DNA of 64,000 nt from UBA11591 sp040220895. Its GTDB lineage: Bacteria; Bacteroidota; Bacteroidia; Flavobacteriales_E; Vicingaceae. Every line of letters starts with the position of its first letter. Position 1 is the stretch's first letter. Where the stretch lies: the NCBI GenBank assembly GCA_040220895.1, contig JAVJVY010000019.1, positions 310,001-374,000 of the forward strand, read 5' to 3'. Below, piece after piece: positions 45,815-54,163 of this stretch. The translations under genes were made by a program, and so were the position numbers. Under the pieces are notes generated by a model that was given only the letters and a program-made list of their open reading frames with translations, was not told the DNA's origin and ran no database searches.

Positions 45815-47311
45815 ATGAAAAGAGTGCTTTTTAGAATATTTCTTTGGTTCTCAGGTCTGATCTTAATGCTTTTGTTGTTGATCGGTGTTTTTCTGTATCG
45901 GCTGGATATAAACGACTACAGAGGTGAGATCGAGCAATCTTTTTTTGAAAGTACCGGTCTGCGACTTGAGTTGCACGGACAGATCCAACTTTTTTTTAAA
46001 GAGGATCTGAAAATTGAATTGAGCGATGTCAATCTCTATGATAGTTTGGGGCTTGTGGTACATGTAGACACCATTGATCTTAACATGCCGCTCAACTTTC
46101 CATGGAATAAACTGCTGGTTCAGTCTGCCGTTATTCACAAACCGCTGTATCGTTATCGAACTAAAGGAATTGTACCGTATAACATCAGAAAAGAATATGT
46201 TTCCAAGGCATCTATGCTCGGGGGTATATGGAGTCTTGAATCGATCCGCATTGATTCCATCACACTGCTAAACGGAAAATTCACTTTGGAAGGGGAGGGT
46301 GATGAGGTACTAATAGATGTAAAAGGCATTAACTCCGCAAATTCAACATTTCTATTTGATTTTAGAACAAAGCCATTGCATGCCTTCAATATCGAGTCGA
46401 TGGCATCTTATGAATCCATCAATGCTTTTGGATTTCAAGGACATAAAGGGTCCCTCAATTTCAACATGGAAAAGGGCTTATTGATTTTCGATTCCAAGTG
46501 CTTCAACCAAGACCTTGTCAAGTTTAAATTCGGCATCAATCTCAACCCCCGAAATGTGATTTTTCAGCTAGTGGGTAATTTTGAAAATGAAGATCTCGTG
46601 GAACACCTGGCCAGGCATTCGGGCCAAAAACAGGATTTTTTTAAGGGTGATTTCGCTGGCAAATTCAATCTTAAATTCCATTTAACTCAAGGTCAATTCT
46701 CATTGCAATCCCTTTCTGGCGATGCGCTGTTAACTTCGAACAATTCCAAACTATACGGCATCAGTCTTGACAAAATGGTAAAGCATTTTAAAAAGACCCA
46801 GAGCTTTTCATTCAAGGACTTGGGCTCGGTCATGCTTTTTGGAGCGGTGGGTATCGCTGTGTCGAAAGGAACAGACTACGCTGCGGCACTCAAAACAAGA
46901 GAAAGTGATTCAACACTCCTCGAATATCTTCACGGTGATTTCCATCTCGATTCAGGATTGCTGGATTTCAGAGATGTCGCATTCAGAACACAGCGAAATC
47001 GACTGGCCCTGGCCGGAAAAATAGACCCATTAAACAGTAAATACAAACATTTCTCGTATGCCTTGCTCGATGAAAAGGGCTGCTCTATGATCAGGGAAGA
47101 ATTTGATGGCCCCTTCGAACTGGCTGAAGGGGATGGTATCAGTAACCTTGCCCTCTTATTTGGTCCGGTAACAAATCTTTTTAAAAGCACTTCGTCTGTC
47201 ATCATTAGAAACGACTGTAAGAAAGTCTATGATGGTTCGGTTGGCCCACCTTCCAAACAATCGAACATCTTTAAGCGATTCCTTAGACCAAAATCTAAAG
47301 ACAGAAAATAA
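45815..47311 (+). CDS. AsmA-like envelope protein
   Basis: A 498-residue protein with an N-terminal membrane helix (about 8-28) and an AsmA-type domain: YRGEIEQSFFESTGLRLELHG resembles the first repeat of AsmA, and NLKFHLTQGQFSLQSLSGDALL with the GISLDKMVKHFKKTQ motif and LDFRDVAFRTQRNRLALAGKI resembles the AsmA C-terminal region. AsmA-like proteins bridge inner and outer membranes and carry phospholipids. The middle is variable. It has a lone position convergent with the GNAT gene, separated by 9 bp. Confidence 0.82.
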   Translation: MKRVLFRIFLWFSGLILMLLLLIGVFLYRLDINDYRGEIEQSFFESTGLRLELHGQIQLFFKEDLKIELSDVNLYDSLGLVVHVDTIDLNMPLNFPWNKLLVQSAVIHKPLYRYRTKGIVPYNIRKEYVSKASMLGGIWSLESIRIDSITLLNGKFTLEGEGDEVLIDVKGINSANSTFLFDFRTKPLHAFNIESMASYESINAFGFQGHKGSLNFNMEKGLLIFDSKCFNQDLVKFKFGINLNPRNVIFQLVGNFENEDLVEHLARHSGQKQDFFKGDFAGKFNLKFHLTQGQFSLQSLSGDALLTSNNSKLYGISLDKMVKHFKKTQSFSFKDLGSVMLFGAVGIAVSKGTDYAAALKTRESDSTLLEYLHGDFHLDSGLLDFRDVAFRTQRNRLALAGKIDPLNSKYKHFSYALLDEKGCSMIREEFDGPFELAEGDGISNLALLFGPVTNLFKSTSSVIIRNDCKKVYDGSVGPPSKQSNIFKRFLRPKSKDRK

Positions 47312-47320
47312 ACCGGGGAA

Positions 47321-47890
47321 TTACGACGACTTATCCCCTCTGTATTCTTTGGTGAGCAGTGAATAAACTGTCATGTCCATGTACGTTCCTTGAAATAGGA
47401 TCTTATCTCTGAAGTGGGCCTCTTTTTTGAAATCAAGGGCTTCAAGAATGGCGATGGCCCCGCGATTAGCAGGGTCGATGTACACTTCGATGCGGTGCAA
47501 TTTCAATTCGAATATTCCGTAATTTACAATGGCTTGAACCGCCTCAAAGGCTATTCCCTTTCCCCAGAAATCTGAAGACAATTCTCCGCCCAGTTCGGCT
47601 GAGTTATTCAAGTGGTCAATTTTGTTAAAACCGCAGGTGCCTATGATGTTGTTTCCATTACGCAGGATGCCTGCCCAGCCGATGGCCATTTTATTCTTGA
47701 AGGCCTCCATGGTTTTGTTGACCAGTTCTTTTGCATTTGCCGGATCGTCCATTGGCACTCGAGCAATGAACCGATTAACCGCCTTGGTTGAGCGCATTTT
47801 ATAAATAGCGTGCGCATCTTCAATTTCGATGGCCTTTAGGGTGAGGCGTTTGGTTTTAATCAAAGGGAATCGATCATCTATTTCCGGCAT
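47321..47890 (-). CDS. GNAT N-acetyltransferase (RimJ/RimL-like)
   Basis: A 189-residue GCN5-type acetyltransferase starting at ATG 47890. TKRLTLKAIEIEDAHAIYKMR is the N-terminal block, ELGGELSSDFWGKGIAFEAVQ is the acetyl-CoA loop, and LKLHRIEVYIDPANRGAIAI follows. The longer frame to 48025 runs into msrB and has no similarity. Substrate is unknown. It lies 20 bp downstream of msrB on the same strand and is probably co-transcribed. Confidence 0.85.
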   Translation of the reverse strand: MPEIDDRFPLIKTKRLTLKAIEIEDAHAIYKMRSTKAVNRFIARVPMDDPANAKELVNKTMEAFKNKMAIGWAGILRNGNNIIGTCGFNKIDHLNNSAELGGELSSDFWGKGIAFEAVQAIVNYGIFELKLHRIEVYIDPANRGAIAILEALDFKKEAHFRDKILFQGTYMDMTVYSLLTKEYRGDKSS

Positions 47891-47910
47891 GGCATGAGTT
47901 TTATGAACAG

Positions 47911-48360
47911 TTATTGCACTTCTACAACCAATCTGAGCGAGGCCGAATTGATGCAAAACCGCAAGCCCGTCGGCTCGGGCCCATCTGGAAAAACGTGACC
48001 AAGGTGGGCGTCGCATACATTGCACATCACTTCAACCCTGGACATGCCGTGAGTTCGATCATTGACGTATTTAATAACGCTATTAGAAACGGGTTCTGTA
48101 AAACTTGGCCAACCGGAGCTCGATTCGAATTTGATGGACGAATCAAAAAGTTCCTCGTGACAGCAGATGCAGGCGTATCTACCATTTTCAAAACTGCTGC
48201 AATGCTCTCCGGTGAAGGGTCGTTCGGTACCTTTTAACCTAGTGATTTGAAATTGCTCGGGGGTCAATATCTTCTGCCATTCAATTTCACTTCTTTCCAC
48301 GCGCCGGGGTGCTGCAGGGCTGCCATTATTGGCAAACTTGATAACGTCATTCCAATTCAT
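47911..48360 (-). CDS. msrB: Peptide-methionine (R)-S-oxide reductase
   Basis: MsrB (149 aa) reduces methionine-R-sulfoxide in proteins. Two CxxC pairs (CICCHEELFDSS, CNVCDAHLGHVF) bind zinc, and FESSSGWPSFTEPV, RVEVMCNVCD and GLRFCINSASLRL (catalytic C) are in family order. The recycling cysteine used with thioredoxin in some MsrBs is not clearly placed. No signal peptide, so it acts in the cytoplasm. The ATG is at 48360; the GNAT gene follows. Confidence 0.95.
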   Translation of the reverse strand: MNWNDVIKFANNGSPAAPRRVERSEIEWQKILTPEQFQITRLKGTERPFTGEHCSSFENGRYACICCHEELFDSSIKFESSSGWPSFTEPVSNSVIKYVNDRTHGMSRVEVMCNVCDAHLGHVFPDGPEPTGLRFCINSASLRLVVEVQ

Positions 48361-48468
48361 AGCTCAATATTAAGGAGCAAAAACTTCCATTCAACTTCTT
48401 GGTATACACGCTAAAATAATGATTTGATCCTAGCATTTCCAGGCAAGTACTTTTTTAATGAAAAAATA

Positions 48469-48476
48469 TACCTTTA
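48469..48476 (+). promoter_or_regulatory. -7-like element TACCTTTA before the S1/P1 nuclease gene
   Basis: TACCTTTA matches TAnnTTTG except the last base, 21 bp before the ATG at 48498. The -33 side is weak. Confidence 0.35.
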
Positions 48477-48497
48477 GTCCATTCAAATCAATGCCTT

Positions 48498-49253
48498 ATG
48501 AGAAAGTCAAGCCTTATCACTATTATTTTTTCACTGATCGTTTCCACTTGTTTTGCCTGGGGTCGTTCAGGTCACGTCATTATTGGATTGATAGCTGAAG
48601 ACCACTTGAGTGAAAAATCGAAACAAGCGCTGGCCGACATTCTTGGAGAGGTTAAACTAAGTGAGGCAGATCTGTGGATGGATCGACAGGTTGATACCAA
48701 AACATACAAGCAGCAAGCAAACTGGCATTACGCCTTCAAAGACAAAGAATTTTCAGACAATGGGGTCAAGAAAATTGAACATTACGTAACGGTATTGAAG
48801 GATCCAAAGGCATCGCAGGAAGACCAATTGATGGCAATCAGGGTAATTAGTCATACCATAGGAGACATCCATAACCCTATTCACTGTGCTTATTATAAGG
48901 ATGATGCAGGGCATGGAGCAAAGGTTGAATGGCAGGGGTCTGGAGAAAAGTCCAATTTGCACAAGGTCTGGGATACTGACCTTTTGAAAATGCGAAATTG
49001 GAACGATGAGCAATATACACAGGAATTAGAGAAAGGTATAACGGATGCTAAGCTGAAAGAATGGCAGAATACAGATGTAGCCTCCTGGGCCTTCGAATCT
49101 CAAACATACATCGATCAGATGTACGATTTTACCGACGATAAACTTGACAAATCATACTACGAAAAGAACATTGCGACGGTTGATCTGCGCATGAGTCAGG
49201 CCGGAATTCGCCTGGCGTATTTATTGAATTCGATTTTCGATTCGACAATTTAA
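48498..49253 (+). CDS. S1/P1-type secreted nuclease
   Basis: A 251-residue zinc nuclease. Signal peptide (1-20) ends just before WGRSGHVIIGLIAEDHL, which makes the N-terminal Trp and His metal ligands; others are the Asp in SEADLWMD, His in ANWHYAFKD, His/Asp/His in SHTIGDIHNPIH and AGHGAKVEW, and NLHKVWDTDLL. All trinuclear-zinc ligand positions of the S1/P1 family look present. Bacterial members degrade single-stranded nucleic acids outside the cell, probably for phosphate or nucleotide scavenging. It stands alone. Confidence 0.92.
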   Translation: MRKSSLITIIFSLIVSTCFAWGRSGHVIIGLIAEDHLSEKSKQALADILGEVKLSEADLWMDRQVDTKTYKQQANWHYAFKDKEFSDNGVKKIEHYVTVLKDPKASQEDQLMAIRVISHTIGDIHNPIHCAYYKDDAGHGAKVEWQGSGEKSNLHKVWDTDLLKMRNWNDEQYTQELEKGITDAKLKEWQNTDVASWAFESQTYIDQMYDFTDDKLDKSYYEKNIATVDLRMSQAGIRLAYLLNSIFDSTI

Positions 49254-49315
49254 TTCCCTTCCTTAAGACTCGAAAAGTTTTAGACGTATTTCAAAAGTCC
49301 TTAGGGAATTCACGG

Positions 49316-49341
49316 ACTCACACTCACGCTCACACTCACAC
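49316..49341. repeat. Hexamer repeat (ACTCAC)n
   Basis: Four and a third ACTCAC units, one carrying GCTCAC. It is a short microsatellite-like repeat with no coding context. It is not a CRISPR. Confidence 0.7.
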
Positions 49342-49418
49342 TTCATCTCGGGGGCCTTACAAAGCAAACCCCCTTATTAGTTCCTCAGCAAAGCCTGCTT
49401 TTCAAGTCCTTATAAATC

Positions 49419-49444
49419 AAAAAAAAACCATTCTTATCGAATGG
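49419..49444 (-). terminator. Terminator of tRNA-Met
   Basis: On the minus strand, CCATTC (49444-49439)/GAATGG (49433-49428), 5-nt loop, then nine T. It lies 10 bp past the 3' end of the tRNA. Confidence 0.8.
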
Positions 49445-49454
49445 GTTTGCTTTG

Positions 49455-49528
49455 TAGCGAGGGGGGGAATTGAACCCCCGACCTCAGGGTTATGAATCCT
49501 GCGCTCTAACCACCTGAGCTACCTCGCC
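49455..49528 (-). tRNA. trnM: tRNA-Met (CAU)
   Basis: 74 nt without CCA. Acceptor GGCGAGG pairs CCTCGCT (first pair G-U); D-arm GCTC/GAGC, T-arm GGGGG/CCCCC with GTTCAATTC; anticodon CAT at 49492-49494 on the plus strand. The anticodon stem has an A-C mismatch next to the loop. It lacks the three G-C pairs of an initiator tRNA, so it is an elongator tRNA-Met or a tRNA-Ile(k2CAU); sequence alone does not separate these. Confidence 0.92.
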
Positions 49529-49571
49529 ATATGAGAAATAAGTGGTGTTTCCCCTCAAAAAATTGAGGCTG

Positions 49572-49579
49572 CAAATATA
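49572..49579 (-). promoter_or_regulatory. -7 element TATATTTG before tRNA-Met
   Basis: On the minus strand TATATTTG matches TAnnTTTG, 43 bp before the tRNA. A TTGACA at 49607-49602 lies further upstream, 22 bp away, in a TTGAC-GCT-GTCAA inverted repeat. Confidence 0.45.
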
Positions 49580-49688
49580 GAATAAAATCGAATTTTGACG
49601 CTGTCAATCATGGATTATGAAAATCGAAATAAAGAGGAAATTGCCCAGTTGAATGAACTTTTCTACATTTAAGGCGGAAATTACGGTT

Positions 49689-50024
49689 ATGAAAAGATAC
49701 GTTGCGTTTTTGATGATTGGTTTAGGGATCGGGTTCACTGCTTGTTCAGACAGTTCCAAAAGATTGACGGCCAGTGATTTTGGTGATGAATGGCCCTTTA
49801 CGGTAGAAAGTGGTTGGATTGAATGCAACGACGACCCATTTGTCATTGTTTTTAAAGCAGACGGACATCGCTATGCCCTGAATGACGCAGCCAGGGCTAC
49901 TGAAAAGTACGAAGACGTAAGCGTCATAGTCAAAGAAGACCCAAACTATCCCGGCAGCCAGGTTAAGATGGACGTCAGCATCATTGAGTTCGAAGGCCTG
50001 AAATTATGCAACCATAAGCGATAA
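49689..50024 (+). CDS. DUF2511 (YebY-like) lipoprotein
   Basis: A 111-residue lipoprotein: ATG 49689 begins a signal with lipobox FTAC (Cys about residue 19), then WPFTVESGWIECND, YALNDAARATEKY and DPNYPGSQVKM, matching E. coli YebY (WAFNREEVMLTC, YPLNDIAQKE, DDPNNPGEKM). YebY-type proteins are periplasmic; the E. coli gene lies by copper genes, but no function is proved here. A longer TTG/ATG frame at 49653 lacks the signal and is not used. It stands alone between the tRNA genes. Confidence 0.82.
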   Translation: MKRYVAFLMIGLGIGFTACSDSSKRLTASDFGDEWPFTVESGWIECNDDPFVIVFKADGHRYALNDAARATEKYEDVSVIVKEDPNYPGSQVKMDVSIIEFEGLKLCNHKR

Positions 50025-50063
50025 CAAAAAGTCGTTTATTCTCCGCTAATAGAAATTCTATCT

Positions 50064-50071
50064 TATTTTTG
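50064..50071 (+). promoter_or_regulatory. -7 element TATTTTTG before tRNA-Pro
   Basis: TATTTTTG matches TAnnTTTG, 10 bp before the tRNA 5' end. Confidence 0.5.
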
Positions 50072-50081
50072 CCCTCCTTTT

Positions 50082-50156
50082 CGGGATGTGGCGCAGTCCG
50101 GTTAGCGTGCTCGTCTGGGGGGCGAGAGGTCGCGGGTTCAACTCCCGCCATCCCGA
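50082..50156 (+). tRNA. trnP: tRNA-Pro (GGG)
   Basis: 75 nt without CCA. CGGGATG pairs CATCCCG, anticodon stem CTCGT/GCGAG with loop CTGGGGG, so anticodon GGG at 50117-50119; T-loop GTTCAACTC. Discriminator A. Confidence 0.94.
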
Positions 50157-50160
50157 CATC

Positions 50161-50198
50161 AAAAAGCCTGATTTGAGATTCTCAAATCAGGCTTTTTT
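50161..50198 (+). terminator. Terminator after tRNA-Pro
   Basis: Stem GCCTGATTTGAGA (50166-50178)/TCTCAAATCAGGC (50180-50192), tight loop, then six T. Flanking A and T runs extend the pairing. Confidence 0.88.
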
Positions 50199-50457
50199 GT
50201 GACACGTAGGCCGAGCTTGCTCGAGCCTGCAGTGGAACAAAAAAGACTGAGCGCGCAGCGCTCAACAGGCTTAATGAGGAGGGTTTACTCACAACGTGTT
50301 TGATTTCATGGGTGTTCGTGAATCCTGCCTGCCTGAGTAAAGGCCTGCGTGCTGGCAGGCAGGCTCGCTGGCTCGATTTTAGAGATTCTCGAGCAGCGAA
50401 GCTGCGAGTAAATCCGAGCTCTCGAAACAATGCAGTCACAACTACCATCAATCCACC
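50199..50457. other. Inverted-repeat-rich spacer beside tRNA-Pro
   Basis: No gene is supported. Four short hairpins stand within 200 bp: CGAGC-TT-GCTCG (50212-50223), TGAGCGC-GCA-GCGCTCA (50248-50264), CCTGCCTGCC (50324-50333)/GGCAGGCAGG (50354-50363), and GCAGC-GAA-GCTGC (50393-50405). The segment is more GC-rich than its neighbours. It could be a palindromic-repeat remnant; nothing shows it is transcribed. Confidence 0.5.
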
Positions 50458-51291
50458 TCACTTCCCAAAAAGTACTTTGCGCCGATCAAATTCGTGAAGA
50501 TTAAAAAACCCGTACCCCCCATTTACGTTTGTAGGGTAGTTGTATGGTTCGGATAACAGGCTTTCGCCAATGAAGTTGCCGCTCACTTGATCGAGGTAGA
50601 AATAGTATTCCGGAGAAATATGGGCCAATGAAATGCGCAAGGTATCTCCCGGAACCACTTTTCGAAGAAATGCCACAAATTCCTCTTTGATCATCGCCTC
50701 ATCAACATCATCTTCGATCAACTGGGTATGCACATCCCGGTTCACCACCTCGGATGGGTCGTTGTTGGGATCTGACTTTGAAACATTAACCATGTAGTAG
50801 TTCTTACCAGGCAGGTCTTGAAAGCGAATGTTTACCTGGATAAAAACTTCGTCGCCCACGGGATATTCGGTTACAGTCAGTTCTTCAATGAACGCTTTTT
50901 CAAGAACCGCAGTATTGGCGGTGATCTGTTGACCGCTAGTATTGTCATAGGCTACAAATGCATAGGTTTCACCTGGAATCAATGACAGTGCATCCGAGGC
51001 GTAAAAGCCGGGGTAAAGCTCATTTAATAGTGCATCCTGACCGGCACCGCTTATGCTAACAAGGGCCTTCTGTACAATGTATTTACTCAGTATTTCAGCG
51101 TCTTCTTCCGGAAATCCTTCCAGTGCGGCAAAACTGCGCGTTAGGAATACGCCAACGGTATTGTCGCCATCGGTAATAGTAGAAACAACCATTTTCGATT
51201 CAGCCTGCGGCACATCCTTAAGCACTAGGGGCTCGGGCTGACATGCTTGCAAAAGCAGAAGAGAACTAACTATTATTGCGTAGCGATTCAT
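50458..51291 (-). CDS. DUF4249 lipoprotein
   Basis: A 277-residue lipoprotein: signal with lipobox LQAC (Cys about residue 17), then a DUF4249-type body with GDNTVGVFLTRSFAA, LIPGETYAFVAYDN, and a C-terminal DQVSGNFIGESLLSEP. DUF4249 proteins regularly follow a carboxypeptidase-regulatory TonB-dependent receptor in Bacteroidota and probably form the outer-surface ligand partner. Its ATG comes 2 bp after the receptor stop. Confidence 0.88.
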   Translation of the reverse strand: MNRYAIIVSSLLLLQACQPEPLVLKDVPQAESKMVVSTITDGDNTVGVFLTRSFAALEGFPEEDAEILSKYIVQKALVSISGAGQDALLNELYPGFYASDALSLIPGETYAFVAYDNTSGQQITANTAVLEKAFIEELTVTEYPVGDEVFIQVNIRFQDLPGKNYYMVNVSKSDPNNDPSEVVNRDVHTQLIEDDVDEAMIKEEFVAFLRKVVPGDTLRISLAHISPEYYFYLDQVSGNFIGESLLSEPYNYPTNVNGGYGFFNLHEFDRRKVLFGK

Positions 51292-51293
51292 GA

Positions 51294-53597
51294 TCAGAAT
51301 TTAAAATTATATGAAATGAAAGGCAAGGTTCCGAACAATCCGGGTTGGATGTATTCATAACTACCATCAGCTCCGAGCGAAACATAGGTTTGTATAGGTG
51401 TTGCCCGATTATAAACGTTGTAGAGCCCGGCCCGCCATTCACTTTGAATGCGTTTTTCCGGTTTGCTTTTAAAGATGAGCATAAGGTCCAGTCGGTGAGA
51501 ATTTGACAGTTTAACGGCGTTCCTGTCTGAATAGACATTCATTATTTCGACACCCGAATTATCGGGGTTGACTACGGCGTATTGCCCAATGACGGGCGTA
51601 AACCTGGAACCGCTCAGAAATTCCCAGACCGATGATACAGCCAAGCGCTTAGACAAGTTGTATTGAAGAACGATGGCTGCATTGTGCCTTCGGTCATAGG
51701 TGGCGAAGAAAGCACGGCCGTCATTGAGCTCTTCAAATTGCCTGGTAGACCAGCCCAAGGAATAGCTGACCCAACCGTAAAGCTTTTCACCACGCTTGCG
51801 CAGCATGATTTCCCAGCCGTAGCTATTGCCGTTCCCCTGAAGCAAAGACGATTCAAAATCCGCATTGAACAGTAAACTTGTACCCGGTTCATATTCGGTC
51901 AGGTTGCGCATGAATTTGTAGTAAATGTCTGATTCGATTGAAAAGCCGGTGGCCACTGAATTCCACGCGTAGCCGATGGTTAGTTGATCTGAGGACTGGG
52001 GCTTGATGTCATCGGTAATGATGTACCAAAGGTCCACCGGCAAGGTGATAGATGAACTGGAAACCCTGTGCAGGACCTGTGTCATTCGCGAATACGACCA
52101 TTTGAGTGAGGAATGGTCGTTTATGGCATAGCGCAAGGCAATTCTTGGTTCAAAGCCCGGATAGAGGGTTCCTTGTGCCATGTTCAAGGCCTGTCGATAG
52201 CCCAATCTAAGGCGAAGTTTGGAAGAAATATCGCGGGTCAATTCACCGAAAACAGCCATTTCAGTCGCATTTTTGCTCGTGCTTCTGCTGCTTGGAATGA
52301 ATTCCGATACCAAGCCGTCGGATAAAAATTCAATGGGCAAAATTCGGTGGTTAATGACCGAAATACCTGTATTCAGTAGATTGCGTTGGCCCAGAGGTAG
52401 CTGTAAATTCCATTTCACCCCCAGGTCTTCGATGCCCGAGCGTGCACTAATTCGCTCGTTGACCAAACTGCTTACGATGTTGTATTTGAAAACAGAATGA
52501 TGAACCTCGGTATTCATCTTTCCGTTTTTTGGAAAATCGTACTGCCAGCCCAGGGTTTGACTATGGTTTAATATGTCATTATTCGATCTGAAAGGCTCTT
52601 GGTTCTCGCTATTTTCGGGAACTCGTTCAAATTGCAAAATGTCGGCACCAACGTAGCCCGAAAGATACAGTTGATGTTTATCATTCAGCTTGTAATCTAC
52701 TCGGCCATTCAGATCATAAAAATAATAGGGGAGTGATAATTCATCACTGACCACATCGATGACTTGATCTATGTAGGTGCGTCTTCCCGACACCATTATG
52801 CCGACCTTGTCTTTTTTAAGGGGAGTTTTTATCATTAGACGAGAAGAGATTAGTCCGATAGAGCCTTCCACTGCCGTGGAGTCACCAAGGGCGGATTGTG
52901 TTCGAACATCCAGAATAGAAGACAAACGCCCGCCGTAATAGGAGGGGAAGGCCCCTTTTAGAATAGAGGCCTCGCCAATTATGCTCGAGTTGAAAATGGA
53001 AATAAAGCCAAATAAATGGCCGGTATTGTAAATGGTTGCACCATCGAGAAGCAATAAATTTTGATCCGCGTCTCCACCCCGAACAAAGAAATCTCCTGTC
53101 CCTTCGATGCCCTTGCTCACACCGGGCATTAATTGAACCACTTTAATAATGTCGTTTTCACCCGCAATGGTCGGAACCATTTCGATCTCTTTTTTAGTCA
53201 TTGAAATGGCACTGGACTGAACATTGACCACTTGATCTTCTTTTTTTCTTACATCAACCACTTCCACTTCTTTCAGCACCTTGTTTTTGGCTTTTAACCC
53301 AATGGTAATATTGGTATCACCCAGAATTCGAAGTTGATATTCTACCTTTTCAAAACCAACATACGTTACTGATAGGACATGATACCCTTTGGTAAGGTAT
53401 ATGCCGAAATGTCCTGATTCGTCTGTGGTTGTGCCTTTAGAAGTGCCATCGATTGAAATGTTGGCAAAACTTAATTTGGCCTTAGTTTTTTCATCCTGGA
53501 TGGTGCCCGCAATCTTATATTTTTTCTGTGCCACTGCGGCACCTGTTGTGAGCAAAAGCGAAAAAAAGATAAGATATGTTCGAAAAACCAATGACAT
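51294..53597 (-). CDS. TonB-dependent receptor with carboxypeptidase-regulatory-like N-domain
   Basis: A 767-residue outer-membrane importer. Signal peptide, then a CarboxypepD_reg-like domain (about 25-110, YKIAGTIQDEKTKAKLSFANIS), plug (about 120-230: GENDIIKVVQLMPGVSKG, FFVRGGDADQNLLLLDG) and a 22-strand-type barrel ending ISYNFKF. The DUF4249 partner follows. ATG 53597 begins the signal peptide; the open frame to 53690 adds an unrelated N-terminus. Substrate is unknown; no SusD homologue is present, so this is not a polysaccharide-utilisation pair of the SusCD kind. Confidence 0.92.
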   Translation of the reverse strand: MSLVFRTYLIFFSLLLTTGAAVAQKKYKIAGTIQDEKTKAKLSFANISIDGTSKGTTTDESGHFGIYLTKGYHVLSVTYVGFEKVEYQLRILGDTNITIGLKAKNKVLKEVEVVDVRKKEDQVVNVQSSAISMTKKEIEMVPTIAGENDIIKVVQLMPGVSKGIEGTGDFFVRGGDADQNLLLLDGATIYNTGHLFGFISIFNSSIIGEASILKGAFPSYYGGRLSSILDVRTQSALGDSTAVEGSIGLISSRLMIKTPLKKDKVGIMVSGRRTYIDQVIDVVSDELSLPYYFYDLNGRVDYKLNDKHQLYLSGYVGADILQFERVPENSENQEPFRSNNDILNHSQTLGWQYDFPKNGKMNTEVHHSVFKYNIVSSLVNERISARSGIEDLGVKWNLQLPLGQRNLLNTGISVINHRILPIEFLSDGLVSEFIPSSRSTSKNATEMAVFGELTRDISSKLRLRLGYRQALNMAQGTLYPGFEPRIALRYAINDHSSLKWSYSRMTQVLHRVSSSSITLPVDLWYIITDDIKPQSSDQLTIGYAWNSVATGFSIESDIYYKFMRNLTEYEPGTSLLFNADFESSLLQGNGNSYGWEIMLRKRGEKLYGWVSYSLGWSTRQFEELNDGRAFFATYDRRHNAAIVLQYNLSKRLAVSSVWEFLSGSRFTPVIGQYAVVNPDNSGVEIMNVYSDRNAVKLSNSHRLDLMLIFKSKPEKRIQSEWRAGLYNVYNRATPIQTYVSLGADGSYEYIQPGLFGTLPFISYNFKF

Positions 53598-53757
53598 TGG
53601 GTAGATACAATACCAACTAAAATTCGTCAAAATTATTTCTCGGCCGTCGGAAATAACACCGATGGAATTCTTGAACTCAACTAAATCCAACGCTTAACCT
53701 CTATTCCTTGCAATAAATCACACCGTTACAGGTTAATTACTCTGTAAGGTAATTCTC
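53598..53757. other. Divergent spacer between TonB receptor and small membrane protein
   Basis: 160 bp with no gene. An approximate palindrome ATTTC-TCGGCCGTC-GGAAAT sits at about 53634-53653. I see no perfect -7 element for either gene. Confidence 0.35.
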
Positions 53758-54135
53758 ATGAAAAACACCTTGGTATTTCTCCTAATCTTGGCCCTTCTGG
53801 TATTTATACTACTTGTATTTCGTCCTGTTCCCATTCAAAGTGAGGCCGATTCAATTCGTATTAGTGGCATTGTGGATACCATTTTTGAGATCGGTGTATT
53901 GGATGTGAACTTGGTTCTTCGCGAAACTCAAAAGAGCTACTACATCAACAGGGGGCTTGAAAAGGGAATAAAGTTGGAAGTGTTTCAGAGGACTTTAATG
54001 GGTGAGGAAGTCATTTTGATCCACCCCGATTATTGGACACCACTGGACCCTTTTAACAGGCACAAACACATTACAAAATTAATGCACAATGATCTCACTG
54101 TTTATTCTGAACTGGAATCGGAAGGTCCTAAATAG
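53758..54135 (+). CDS. Small single-pass membrane protein, function unknown
   Basis: A 125-residue protein with one N-terminal helix (about 4-23), then a compact beta-rich periplasmic domain (FEIGVLDVNLVLRETQKSYYI, EVILIHPDYWTPLDPFNRH). It looks like a bitopic envelope protein and I recognise no family. A hairpin follows the stop. Confidence 0.65.
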   Translation: MKNTLVFLLILALLVFILLVFRPVPIQSEADSIRISGIVDTIFEIGVLDVNLVLRETQKSYYINRGLEKGIKLEVFQRTLMGEEVILIHPDYWTPLDPFNRHKHITKLMHNDLTVYSELESEGPK

Positions 54136-54137
54136 AT

Positions 54138-54163
54138 GAAGGCAGGCTTTTGGGCCTGCCTTC
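54138..54163 (+). terminator. Hairpin after the small membrane protein
   Basis: Perfect 10-bp stem GAAGGCAGGC (54138-54147)/GCCTGCCTTC (54154-54163), 6-nt loop, followed by only a short GATTTG. Terminator-like, but the T run is weak. Confidence 0.5.

Larger units (their letters stand above)
49254..49454. other. Spacer between nuclease gene and tRNA-Met
   Basis: No gene is seen. An imperfect inverted repeat pairs AATTCCCT (49252-49259) with AGGGAATT (49303-49310). A hexamer repeat and the tRNA-Met terminator are listed separately. Confidence 0.4.

Noticed and set aside
50182..50451. 89-residue minus-strand open frame beside tRNA-Pro
   Set aside because: It crosses the terminator and several hairpins, has low-complexity composition and no recognisable domain.
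50082..50457. Genomic island attachment site at tRNA-Pro
   Set aside because: No integrase, no direct repeat of the tRNA 3' end, and neighbours look like core genes.
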